Below, piece by piece: positions 27,779 to 36,141 of a DNA stretch of 64,000 bases. The DNA comes from Jiulongibacter sp024742395 (GTDB lineage Bacteria; Bacteroidota; Bacteroidia; Cytophagales; Spirosomataceae): contig OZ252236.1 in the NCBI GenBank assembly GCA_965249455.1, forward strand, positions 3,410,001 to 3,474,000. The letters run 5' to 3'. Below the pieces are notes generated by a model. It saw only the letters and a program-made list of their open reading frames with translations, made no database searches and was not told where the DNA came from. The position numbers and the translations under genes were made by a program. Numbering within the stretch: position 1 is the stretch's first letter; each line of letters begins with the position of its first letter.

Positions 27779-28276
27779 ATGCCTAGACCTAAAACAAAAG
27801 ACGAATTACTGGAAGCCAGTCAAAAGAACTTTCAAAAACTAAACGACTTTGTAGACTCGTTTTCTGAAGAAGAAAAGCATAAAGAATTTCCGCAGGGTAC
27901 ATTAAACAGGAATATTCGGGATGTTATAGCTCATTTGCATCATTGGAACACCATGACCTTAGGCTGGTACGAAGAAGGGAAAAAAGGCGAAAAACCGAAA
28001 ATACCAGCTGAGGGTTATACATGGAAAACCCTACCTGAACTGAACAGAGTGATTCAGAAGAAATATAGTCAAATGAACTTACTGGAGGCACAAAGCCTGT
28101 TTAGCGACTCATTCAAAAGACTTCTCGAACTGATGAAAAGTCATTCAGATGAGGAGTTGTTTGAAAAGAAACGCTACAAGTGGACCGGCAGCACTTCATT
28201 AGGGGCTTATTTAATCTCTGCTACATCAAGCCATTATGATTGGGCCTACAAATTGATAAAAAAAGCAAAAAAATAA
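27779..28276 (+). CDS. ClbS/DfsB-family four-helix bundle protein
   Basis: 165 residues, typical size. The opening M-P-R-P-K-T-K-D-E-L-L and the W-Y-E-E-G middle segment with F-P and N-R-N-I-R-D-V-I-A-H-L-H-H-W are characteristic of the DfsB/ClbS group within the DinB-like superfamily. ClbS itself protects producers of colibactin by opening its cyclopropane warhead, but most homologues occur without such a cluster, as here, and their role is unknown. Soluble cytoplasmic protein with no operon partner. Confidence 0.85.
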   Translation: MPRPKTKDELLEASQKNFQKLNDFVDSFSEEEKHKEFPQGTLNRNIRDVIAHLHHWNTMTLGWYEEGKKGEKPKIPAEGYTWKTLPELNRVIQKKYSQMNLLEAQSLFSDSFKRLLELMKSHSDEELFEKKRYKWTGSTSLGAYLISATSSHYDWAYKLIKKAKK

Positions 28277-28496
28277 CCCTTATCTATTTCTGGCTCAAAA
28301 TCACAAAACAAAAAGTAGTATCAAGCTTTCCTCTATCTTGCAATACCCATAAATCTATTCAAATTAGATATTAGTGTATGAAATCAACCGCCCAAAAAGT
28401 AAACTTCGAGTCTATTTTCTAATTTTTTTAATTTCGCTCCTGTTGATGTGACTTTAAGACACATTGAATTAGTGTTATTTATAGCCTGAAAAAAAT

Positions 28497-29540
28497 ATGA
28501 AAAAGAAAACTTTGTGGCATGTGTTTGTGACTTCGACTCTAATCTGCTCTGCAATATTTAGCCCTTGGAGAGTTTCCGCTACCTCTATTAGTTCGAAGGC
28601 CGACTCTATTCAAAAACAATTAGATACAGCCATTGAAAATGGTTTCGACGGAATAATAGTATATGTTCAAAAGTCAAATGAAGCTCCTGAACTTTATTCT
28701 GCCGGATGGAAAAACCGAGAAAATAAAACTCCGGCTGACCCCAAGTTATTATTCAAAATTGCGAGTATTAGCAAACTATATATGGCCGCCGCTACTGCCA
28801 AATTGGCCCATAACCACACCATTTCACTTGATAAAACATTGGCAGAGTATCTACCCGACCTTGCTGAAAGAATAGAATACGCCGACATTATCACCTTAAG
28901 AATGATGGTACAGCATCGTAGTGGAATTCCCAACTTCATGGATGACCCGGAATACCCTTGGGCAAGCCCACCAAAAACGAATCGTGAGGCCTTAGAATTG
29001 GTTCTGGATGAGCCCGGTGATTTTGAGCCAAATGTAAGCTACCATTATTCCAATACTAATTATTTGCTTCTGGGCGAAATTCTGGATAAAGCTTTAGGCT
29101 ATAGTCATCATGAGTACATAAAAAAGGAAATTCTGGAGCCACTCAATCTTAATAATACATATAGTCTTCTTTCTGAAGTCAATATGGATGATCTTACCAG
29201 CGGATATTCTGTGGGATATGAGCCGGATATAAAATATAACGACTTCATTGTTCCGGGTGGCTCAATGGTTGCCACTATTGAGGATGTAGGGGTTTTCTTA
29301 AGAGCTCTGAATGATGGTTCACTTCTAACAAAAGAAGAGCAAGCCATTTACTCTTCTATTTACATCTATGATCATACCGGATTACTACCTGGCTATCAGA
29401 GTATTGCAAGATATCATAAAGATATTGACACTGTTGTGATACAATTCATTAATACCAGTGGAGCAGATTCCTGGATGAAATCAGAGGTAGTTTACAGTAA
29501 GATCCTAAAGATTTTGAGAAAGACAGATTCATCTGAATAA
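28497..29540 (+). CDS. Serine hydrolase, beta-lactamase class C / penicillin-binding-protein-like, secreted
   Basis: 347 residues with an N-terminal signal peptide (cleavage near V-S-A-T). The active-site S-x-x-K is S-I-S-K (Ser90, Lys93), the second motif Y-S-N is 184-186, and H-T-G-L-L-P-G-Y near the C terminus supplies the third (H-x-G). The family includes D-aminopeptidases, esterases and beta-lactamases; the substrate cannot be told here. It is monocistronic and convergent with an FAD oxidoreductase. Confidence 0.88.
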   Translation: MKKKTLWHVFVTSTLICSAIFSPWRVSATSISSKADSIQKQLDTAIENGFDGIIVYVQKSNEAPELYSAGWKNRENKTPADPKLLFKIASISKLYMAAATAKLAHNHTISLDKTLAEYLPDLAERIEYADIITLRMMVQHRSGIPNFMDDPEYPWASPPKTNREALELVLDEPGDFEPNVSYHYSNTNYLLLGEILDKALGYSHHEYIKKEILEPLNLNNTYSLLSEVNMDDLTSGYSVGYEPDIKYNDFIVPGGSMVATIEDVGVFLRALNDGSLLTKEEQAIYSSIYIYDHTGLLPGYQSIARYHKDIDTVVIQFINTSGADSWMKSEVVYSKILKILRKTDSSE

Positions 29541-29592
29541 ACCTATTTGTGTACTATTATTTAATACTAATTGTCGACTCAGAAGATTAATC

Positions 29593-30798
29593 CTAACGGT
29601 CAAACCTAAAGTAGTCAGTCAAATGATGCGTCTTCCCTCTAAACCAATTTGAAACCATCTCCATACCCGCAACGGAAAAAGTAATACCATTGCCACCAAA
29701 GCCTAGAACAAAGTAAGCATTTGGATAGTCCTTGTGCTCACCAATAATGGGTAAACCGTCTTTAGTTTCTCCAAAGGTACCTGCCCAGGTGTAATCTGTG
29801 GTAAGTTCAAAATCAACCAGATGCTTTTTAATATAGCCTTCCAATTTTGCAGTTTGCTTATCTATTAATTTATCTCTTAGTTCTTCATTTTTGAATGGCA
29901 GATCCTGTCCTCCTACTAAAAGTCTTCCATCATCGGTACTTCTAAAATACATGTAAGGGTCATCCGTATTCCAGAATAGAGTATTCTTGTATTTTTCAAT
30001 TCCTGGTAAGTTTTGTTCGCTCACCAGAGCAAAAGAAGATAGTAGCTTTACCACCTTTTTAGAGAGCAATTCAGTAACCTCATAACCAGTACTGTAAATC
30101 AACCTTTTAGCTTTAATTCTTTTACCCTGACTCGTTATGGCCAAAAGAAATTCGTCATTCTCTTTCACTTCAGAGAGTTCTGTTCTGTCATAAACTCTGA
30201 GGCCTTTGGCTACATTGTAACTCACTAAATCGTTTGCCAGGATATATGCATCCACTCTTCCTCCCCTATCCGTTAATATGCCGCCAAAAGTTTTCTGAAT
30301 TCCATAAGTCTCCAATATCTCGCTTTCAGTAAGCCAACGTACCGGAAATCCGTATTTAGCTCGACTATAAAGTTCCTTTTGTAACATTCTGGAATGTGAG
30401 GGTTTGGATGCATAAAGTAGGGAATCCTGAAAGGCAAAGCCACAATCAGACTGTACTTCATCTACAAGGGTTTTTAATTGGCTGATAGAATCAAAACAAG
30501 CCTGATAAGAGGCCACAGCAGTTTGTTCTCCTACCTTTTCGATAAGTTTATGCAAAGGAATATCTATCTCATATTGCAGCATTGATGTGGTGGCTGAGGT
30601 GCTGCCTGTAGCAATATCTCTACGATCTATTACCACAGTTCTATAGCCATCTTTGACCACCTGATGAGCCATGAGACTACCTGTGATACCAGCACCTATA
30701 ATTAAAACATCTGTTTCAATATCTTCTGTTAGAGATGGATATGCAGTGATTAGTCCATTTTTGCGAAGCCAATATGGCTCATAAGAGGTTAATTTCAT
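29593..30798 (-). CDS. FAD-dependent oxidoreductase (DAO family)
   Basis: 401 residues. The FAD-binding Rossmann motif is V-L-I-I-G-A-G-I-T-G-S (31-41). G-S-T-S-A-T-T-S-M-L-Q follows the second strand, and F-V-L-G-F-G-G-N-G-I-T-F near the C terminus is typical of glycine oxidase / D-amino acid oxidase-type enzymes. No signal peptide. A Rieske domain, sometimes found at the end of related proteins, is absent. The electron donor is unknown and no neighbour suggests it. Confidence 0.86.
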   Translation of the reverse strand: MKLTSYEPYWLRKNGLITAYPSLTEDIETDVLIIGAGITGSLMAHQVVKDGYRTVVIDRRDIATGSTSATTSMLQYEIDIPLHKLIEKVGEQTAVASYQACFDSISQLKTLVDEVQSDCGFAFQDSLLYASKPSHSRMLQKELYSRAKYGFPVRWLTESEILETYGIQKTFGGILTDRGGRVDAYILANDLVSYNVAKGLRVYDRTELSEVKENDEFLLAITSQGKRIKAKRLIYSTGYEVTELLSKKVVKLLSSFALVSEQNLPGIEKYKNTLFWNTDDPYMYFRSTDDGRLLVGGQDLPFKNEELRDKLIDKQTAKLEGYIKKHLVDFELTTDYTWAGTFGETKDGLPIIGEHKDYPNAYFVLGFGGNGITFSVAGMEMVSNWFRGKTHHLTDYFRFDR

Positions 30799-31014
30799 GA
30801 TGATGCTCGTAATTGTATGAAGTAAAAAATCAATTCGTTTGAAATCAATAAATCATCATTCCATCGATTGACGTGTTGAAATCTTAGGGAGGTTCCGGGA
30901 TGTTTCGGTGAAAGAAAATGAGATGTAGATTAAGATTTTTTTCTTTTCCACACATGATGTAAAACTGCCATTTCCACGACCTTTTCTTATTGAATATCTA
31001 TTAAATTTGAATCT

Positions 31015-31923
31015 ATGAATAGACTCTTGACCGCACTCCTGTTTCTCTCGTTTACTTCATGTAAATCCGTTTATTTATTCTCTTATTTCCAAGATAATGG
31101 CCAAGACGGCTTACATCTTGCCTACAGTGATGATGGGCTTCATTACGAGGCCTTAAAAGACAATCAATCTTTTCTCACTCCTGAAGTAGGAGAAGATAAA
31201 CTCATGCGAGATCCCTGTATAATAAAAGGTGCTGACGGGCTGTTTCACATGGTTTGGACCGTTAGCTGGAAAGAAAAAGGAATAGGTTATGCTCATTCAA
31301 AAGATCTGCTTCATTGGAGTAAACAAGAGTATATTCCAGTCATGGAACATGAGCCCACCGCCAAAAATTGCTGGGCTCCGGAAGTAACCTATGATCCGGA
31401 AAACAAAGAATATATGATTTATTGGGCTACCACCATTCCAGGTCAATTTACTGAAACTCAGAAAAGTGGAGACAATGGGAATAATCATCGCATGTACTAT
31501 GTAACCACAAAGGATTTTAAAGATTTCAGCTCTACCAAATTGCTGATAGACCCGGGCTTTAATTGCATAGATGCCACAATTCAAAAAATTGACAATGAGT
31601 GGGTCATGTTTCTTAAGGATGAAACCAAAAATCCGGTTCCAAAAAAGAATATAGTAATCGGTAAAGCTCAAAAACTAACAGGTCCGTACGATATTGATAC
31701 CAATCCTATTTCAGAAAATTGGGTTGAAGGACCGACGTACACGAAAACCGAACTGGGGCATACATTAATTTTTGATGGGTATACCCGTCATCAAATGGAG
31801 GCAATAGCCTCTAAGGATTTGTTACATTGGGAAAGTATAAACTCTAAAATATCTTTCCCGAAGGGTACAAGGCACGGGTCCATTTTCAAAGTCAGGAAAT
31901 CATTACTCAAAAAACTTCAATAG
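31015..31923 (+). CDS. GH43-like glycoside hydrolase lipoprotein
   Basis: 302 residues. A lipobox (F-T-S-C, Cys16) makes it a lipoprotein. The five-bladed propeller features of GH43/GH32-type enzymes are visible: M-R-D-P (catalytic base Asp), C-W-A-P-E-V, D-A-T (pKa-modulating Asp) and W-V-E-G-P-T (acid Glu), plus S-x-D-L-x-H-W repeats. Family members are arabinanases, xylosidases and galactosidases; the linkage here is unknown. A TAAATTTG box ends six bases before the start codon, which would give a nearly leaderless RNA if used. Confidence 0.82.
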   Translation: MNRLLTALLFLSFTSCKSVYLFSYFQDNGQDGLHLAYSDDGLHYEALKDNQSFLTPEVGEDKLMRDPCIIKGADGLFHMVWTVSWKEKGIGYAHSKDLLHWSKQEYIPVMEHEPTAKNCWAPEVTYDPENKEYMIYWATTIPGQFTETQKSGDNGNNHRMYYVTTKDFKDFSSTKLLIDPGFNCIDATIQKIDNEWVMFLKDETKNPVPKKNIVIGKAQKLTGPYDIDTNPISENWVEGPTYTKTELGHTLIFDGYTRHQMEAIASKDLLHWESINSKISFPKGTRHGSIFKVRKSLLKKLQ

Positions 31924-31992
31924 CCAGAGGGCATTTTCTGATATGGAATTATTTCTGTTCAGAATCTATTATCCATTTATCAAATTAAATGA

Positions 31993-33015
31993 ATGGAGAT
32001 AGGAATAGATAGTTTCGCGTCAGTGATGTCAAGTAAAGGAGAAACACTTGAGGGTTCCACGGCTATTTCAGAGTTATTAGAACGTATTGCTTATGCAGAT
32101 CAGGCCGGTTTAGATTTTTTTGGTATTGGCGAACACCACAGAAAAGAATTTTTAGATTCGTCCTCGGTAACGATTTTGGCCGCCGCCGCTGCATTAACAA
32201 AAAACATACGTTTAGGCAGTGCCGTAACCGTACTAAGTGCGGCAGACCCGGTTCGGGTTTTTCAGAGTTTCGCGACGCTTGATTTAATCTCTCAAGGAAG
32301 AGCCGAAATGGTGGTAGGTCGCGGTTCTTTTACAGAAGCCTTTCCGCTATTTGGTTATAAGCTTCAGGATTACGACGAGCTCTTTGCTGAAAAATTGGAA
32401 TTATTATTAGCAATACAAAAGAACCAAAAGGTGACCTGGTCAGGGAAATTCAGAGCTCCTTTGACAGATCAGTCTATATTTCCTCGTCCTCTTCAAAACC
32501 CGCTGCCGGTTTGGTTAGGTGTAGGCGGTACCCCTGCCTCCTTTGTCCGGGCAGGCACATTGGGTTTGCCATTGATGGTAGCCATTATCGGAGGAGAAAC
32601 ACATCGATTCAGGCCCTTGGTAGACTTATATCGTGAAGCGGGCAAAAGAGCCGGCTACTCTCCTGAACAATTAAAAGTGGGGCTTCATTCTCTGGGCTAC
32701 GTGGCAGAAACTACCGAAGAAGCCATTGAGGATTATTATAGAGGCCATGCGGCAAACATGGATAAGATAGGCAAGGAAAGAGGCTGGCCACCAATGAATA
32801 GAGCCCGTTTTGATGCCGCCAGATCCTCCTTAGGTTCTTTGTTATTAGGCAGTCCTGAAGAAGTGGCAGACAAAATCCTGAGGCACAGTGAAGCCTTAGG
32901 CGGTATCTCAAGAGTCACTTTCCAAATGGATAATGCAGACCTTTCAAATGAGAAATTAAAGGATGCGATTAAACTGCTGGGAACAAAAGTTAAACCGCTT
33001 CTGAAAGGCGTATAA
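31993..33015 (+). CDS. LLM class (luciferase-like) flavin-dependent oxidoreductase
   Basis: 340 residues. N-terminal M-E-I-G-I-D-S-F and G-I-G-E-H-H, the R-L-G-S-A-V-T-V-L-S strand and V-V-G-R-G-S-F segment are those of bacterial luciferase-like monooxygenases that use reduced FMN or F420; an FMN-dependent enzyme is expected in this phylum. Substrate unknown. It starts 70 bases after the GH43-like gene on the same strand and could be read from the same transcript. Nothing links the functions. Confidence 0.9.
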   Translation: MEIGIDSFASVMSSKGETLEGSTAISELLERIAYADQAGLDFFGIGEHHRKEFLDSSSVTILAAAAALTKNIRLGSAVTVLSAADPVRVFQSFATLDLISQGRAEMVVGRGSFTEAFPLFGYKLQDYDELFAEKLELLLAIQKNQKVTWSGKFRAPLTDQSIFPRPLQNPLPVWLGVGGTPASFVRAGTLGLPLMVAIIGGETHRFRPLVDLYREAGKRAGYSPEQLKVGLHSLGYVAETTEEAIEDYYRGHAANMDKIGKERGWPPMNRARFDAARSSLGSLLLGSPEEVADKILRHSEALGGISRVTFQMDNADLSNEKLKDAIKLLGTKVKPLLKGV

Positions 33016-33104
33016 TTATTCTTCCTACACACCGATAAATAAGAATAGTAAAAACTCAAAGTTTCTTGGTTCAGTATTTCCTATTTTTCGCCAAAATCCG
33101 ATCA

Positions 33105-35930
33105 ATGAAGCGAATTATTTTCTCATTTATACTGACTTTCCCAATCATTACTTTTTCTCAGCAACTTCTTAAAGACATAGGTAGTGGGAATGGGAATACG
33201 GAGATTACAGCCTTTGAATCCCTTGAAAACAATTCTTCTACCGATAGCTTGGCTTTCGTTTATCAAAATGGACCAAACAGTCCCTATTATGTAGGAATAA
33301 TACCTAGCTCTTTAGACACCGTATATACTGTTTTTAGTTTTAATTCTTACGATTTTGGTAAGGTCATCACCATTAATCATTACAAAAATCATTATTTCGT
33401 TTTATGCCATAAAGATGGACAACGAAAAATTTACCGGTTTAACTCCAATGGAGTTTCTACATTAATCGATAGAAGAAATGAACTACAGTTTAATGCTATT
33501 CAATTAAAATTCATTGAAAATTCTAATGGAATAATGCTTAGTGAAAGTTTTGACTCAAACTCATTTTTGATTTCTATCAACGAAAACCAATGTTGTGTAA
33601 ACCTACTTTATACTTCGCCGGGCTTATGGTCAATCAATACTCCAACACTAATTGATAATATTGTCTTTTTTGGTGCTGTTCATCCTTCATATGGCCAAGA
33701 ATTATATAGATCAGATGGCACTAATTCAGGCACTTATCTGGTAAAAGACATTACACCCGGCACCGCAGGAAGTGGTGCTTCTGCTTTTTATAAAGGTCAT
33801 GATGGTGTCATACGTTTTTTTGCCAGAGATGATAATGTGGCCTCTGGCTATAAACTTTTCAGAACTGACGGCACTACAAGCGGTACACAATTAGTGTTTA
33901 ACTCTATCAATGATTTTAATAACCTAACACCATCCAGCAAACCCATTGCCCTATGGCCATATGTGTTTATGTCAAATTCCTTTGGAAGATACTTATCTTA
34001 CAACCTGACAAACAACACATTAACTGATATTTTCAATAAAGAAATAAGCCTCCTGAATCATACTTATTTCAATGGTAAAGTGTATTTAATTATCCAGGAA
34101 AATATAGGTAACTCAATTTTCAAAAAAGAACTTTGGCAAACTGATGGCACAGTAGCAGGGACAATGCTTCTTAAGCAGTTATACTCAGAGTCTTCTTATA
34201 GCTCATCTGCTCAAATCTGGAACAATTCATCCGGGTTCTTTATTCAAATTGATAATATAAGCTCAGGCGAAATAAAATCTCAAATAGCTCATTGGTTTTC
34301 TGACGGAACTACCAATGGTACTAAAGAGCTTATAAATACCAATGAAAGGATTGTTTCCAGAAGTAGAAAGAATACTTTTGGCGTGATAAGTGATCATTTA
34401 GTGCTGAATAATCATTATAAATCAAATGGTTTTGAATGGCTTAAAGCCTCTGCTGGTCCGGAAACCATTACTTTGATAAATGACCATACAAAAAGCATTT
34501 ATTCTTCTAACCCAAGACAGTTTTTTAATGATGCCAGCACTGTTTATTTTATGGCATCAGATAATTATAATGGACGTGAATTATGGCAAACTGATGGCAC
34601 TAAAAATGGAACACAATTAAAATTTGACGGAATTCTATACGATTCACACTTTACTGATGGCAACTCACCACAACAAGGGTCTAATGACTTTGCAGCAGTA
34701 GATGATGGCTTCTTTTATGTTGATTACGGAAGCCGAAAAGTGGCCAAATTTAATCGAATCACGAATTCATCTGAGACACTAATTAGTAATTTCAATACAC
34801 ATCATGGAGGACTAATTCAAGACGATAACAGCTATATACAGCCCTATTTTATTCCGTTTAAAAACGGCGTATTGTTCTCCAATTATTCATTTGATACAGG
34901 AATAGAACCTTGGTTTTCTGATGGCACATTGGGCGGCACTATAAGACTTGGAGATTTATTTAATGGCAACAGTTCCAGTCAGCCTACTAACTTCATGCCT
35001 GTCAATAATAATCTTGCCATTTTTAGCACGCATTCCCCTATTGCTTTTTGGAAAACAGACGGAACCGCTGGAGGTACACAATTAATCGAAAATTTACCAA
35101 ATCATTTTAGCCTGCTCTCCAATCAAAAACCAATGGTCAGAGATAACAAAGCATATTTTCAGGTATATAATTACACTACCAATAAATATGAGCTTATTAA
35201 AGTAGATCAAACATCCTTAACCAGCTTAGTAGGTTCTGGGATGGACGCTCAAAACCCAGCGTTAAAAATTGGCTCTTCTTTTTATTACAAAGGTATAAAT
35301 GATACTCAACGTACCATTTACGAATTAAATGCTTCGGATCAGATTATACCCATTGTAACTACCACAGAATATTTCTCAAAGATTATTGACTGTAAAGAAG
35401 GTATCTATTTTACCATGCCATACAACTCTTCATGGTGGCTTTACAAACTGGTAGGAAACACGCCTACCAGAATAAAAGAAATTTCAACAAATTATCCGGA
35501 AATTTATAAACTAGATAATGACCGTTTTATGCTGTCTTTTACCAGTTTCAATTTGGAAAAGTCAATAAATCAAAGGCATTTTATATTCTCAGATGGTACT
35601 GAAAGTGGTACCAAAGAATTATGGATTTATGAAGGAAATAGCTCTATAAATGACCACCTATTTTTCAAAAATAGCTTGTATTTTAACTTTACAACTGAAA
35701 CATCTGGTTCTGAATTATGGAAACTCGATCTAAGCTGTCCCGAAAGTATCAATATCACCGAGTCCTCAGCTGAAAGTTCCAGATTTCATTCGTCTTCTGA
35801 AATATTAGTAAATACACAACTTGAATCGCAAACTGAACTGGTCTCCGAAAAAAGAATCGAATTCATGCCCGGTACATTAATTTACGGGGCTTTACCAATA
35901 AAAGCTGAAATTAAAGTTTGCGATTATTAA
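33105..35930 (+). CDS. Large secreted protein with repeated SDGT/TDGT-GT beta-propeller motifs
   Basis: 941 residues from ATG 33105, chosen because the signal peptide (ending around T-F-S-Q) begins there; a TTG 13 codons upstream would bury it. About eight copies of a motif W-x-[S/T]-D-G-T-x-x-G-T (for example E-L-W-Q-T-D-G-T and E-P-W-F-S-D-G-T) mark propeller-like repeats found in large Bacteroidota surface proteins. The last about 60 residues, ending in F-M-P-G-T and C-D-Y, resemble a secreted-protein C-terminal module shared with the next gene. A surface or exported structural role is likely; no catalytic site is visible. Confidence 0.78.
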   Translation: MKRIIFSFILTFPIITFSQQLLKDIGSGNGNTEITAFESLENNSSTDSLAFVYQNGPNSPYYVGIIPSSLDTVYTVFSFNSYDFGKVITINHYKNHYFVLCHKDGQRKIYRFNSNGVSTLIDRRNELQFNAIQLKFIENSNGIMLSESFDSNSFLISINENQCCVNLLYTSPGLWSINTPTLIDNIVFFGAVHPSYGQELYRSDGTNSGTYLVKDITPGTAGSGASAFYKGHDGVIRFFARDDNVASGYKLFRTDGTTSGTQLVFNSINDFNNLTPSSKPIALWPYVFMSNSFGRYLSYNLTNNTLTDIFNKEISLLNHTYFNGKVYLIIQENIGNSIFKKELWQTDGTVAGTMLLKQLYSESSYSSSAQIWNNSSGFFIQIDNISSGEIKSQIAHWFSDGTTNGTKELINTNERIVSRSRKNTFGVISDHLVLNNHYKSNGFEWLKASAGPETITLINDHTKSIYSSNPRQFFNDASTVYFMASDNYNGRELWQTDGTKNGTQLKFDGILYDSHFTDGNSPQQGSNDFAAVDDGFFYVDYGSRKVAKFNRITNSSETLISNFNTHHGGLIQDDNSYIQPYFIPFKNGVLFSNYSFDTGIEPWFSDGTLGGTIRLGDLFNGNSSSQPTNFMPVNNNLAIFSTHSPIAFWKTDGTAGGTQLIENLPNHFSLLSNQKPMVRDNKAYFQVYNYTTNKYELIKVDQTSLTSLVGSGMDAQNPALKIGSSFYYKGINDTQRTIYELNASDQIIPIVTTTEYFSKIIDCKEGIYFTMPYNSSWWLYKLVGNTPTRIKEISTNYPEIYKLDNDRFMLSFTSFNLEKSINQRHFIFSDGTESGTKELWIYEGNSSINDHLFFKNSLYFNFTTETSGSELWKLDLSCPESINITESSAESSRFHSSSEILVNTQLESQTELVSEKRIEFMPGTLIYGALPIKAEIKVCDY

Positions 35931-36141
35931 TATAACATCCACATAAAACACTTTTGAAAAGCTCCTTTAGCCCGTTTAAGGCTAAACCACTATCCTTTTC
36001 TTTTTTTAAAATAGGACCATAAAGTATTCGAATTTACCGAATAATAATAAAAACCATTATCTCATTGATTTCAGATAGTGTCGGGCTACTTTAGGAATTC
36101 ATAACACAATTAACTCCTCAAAACTCTTCCTTTCAGCTTCT

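Noticed and set aside
27779..28276. A colibactin-like biosynthetic gene cluster near the ClbS/DfsB homologue
   Set aside because: No polyketide, peptide synthetase or tailoring genes in the surrounding 10 kb.
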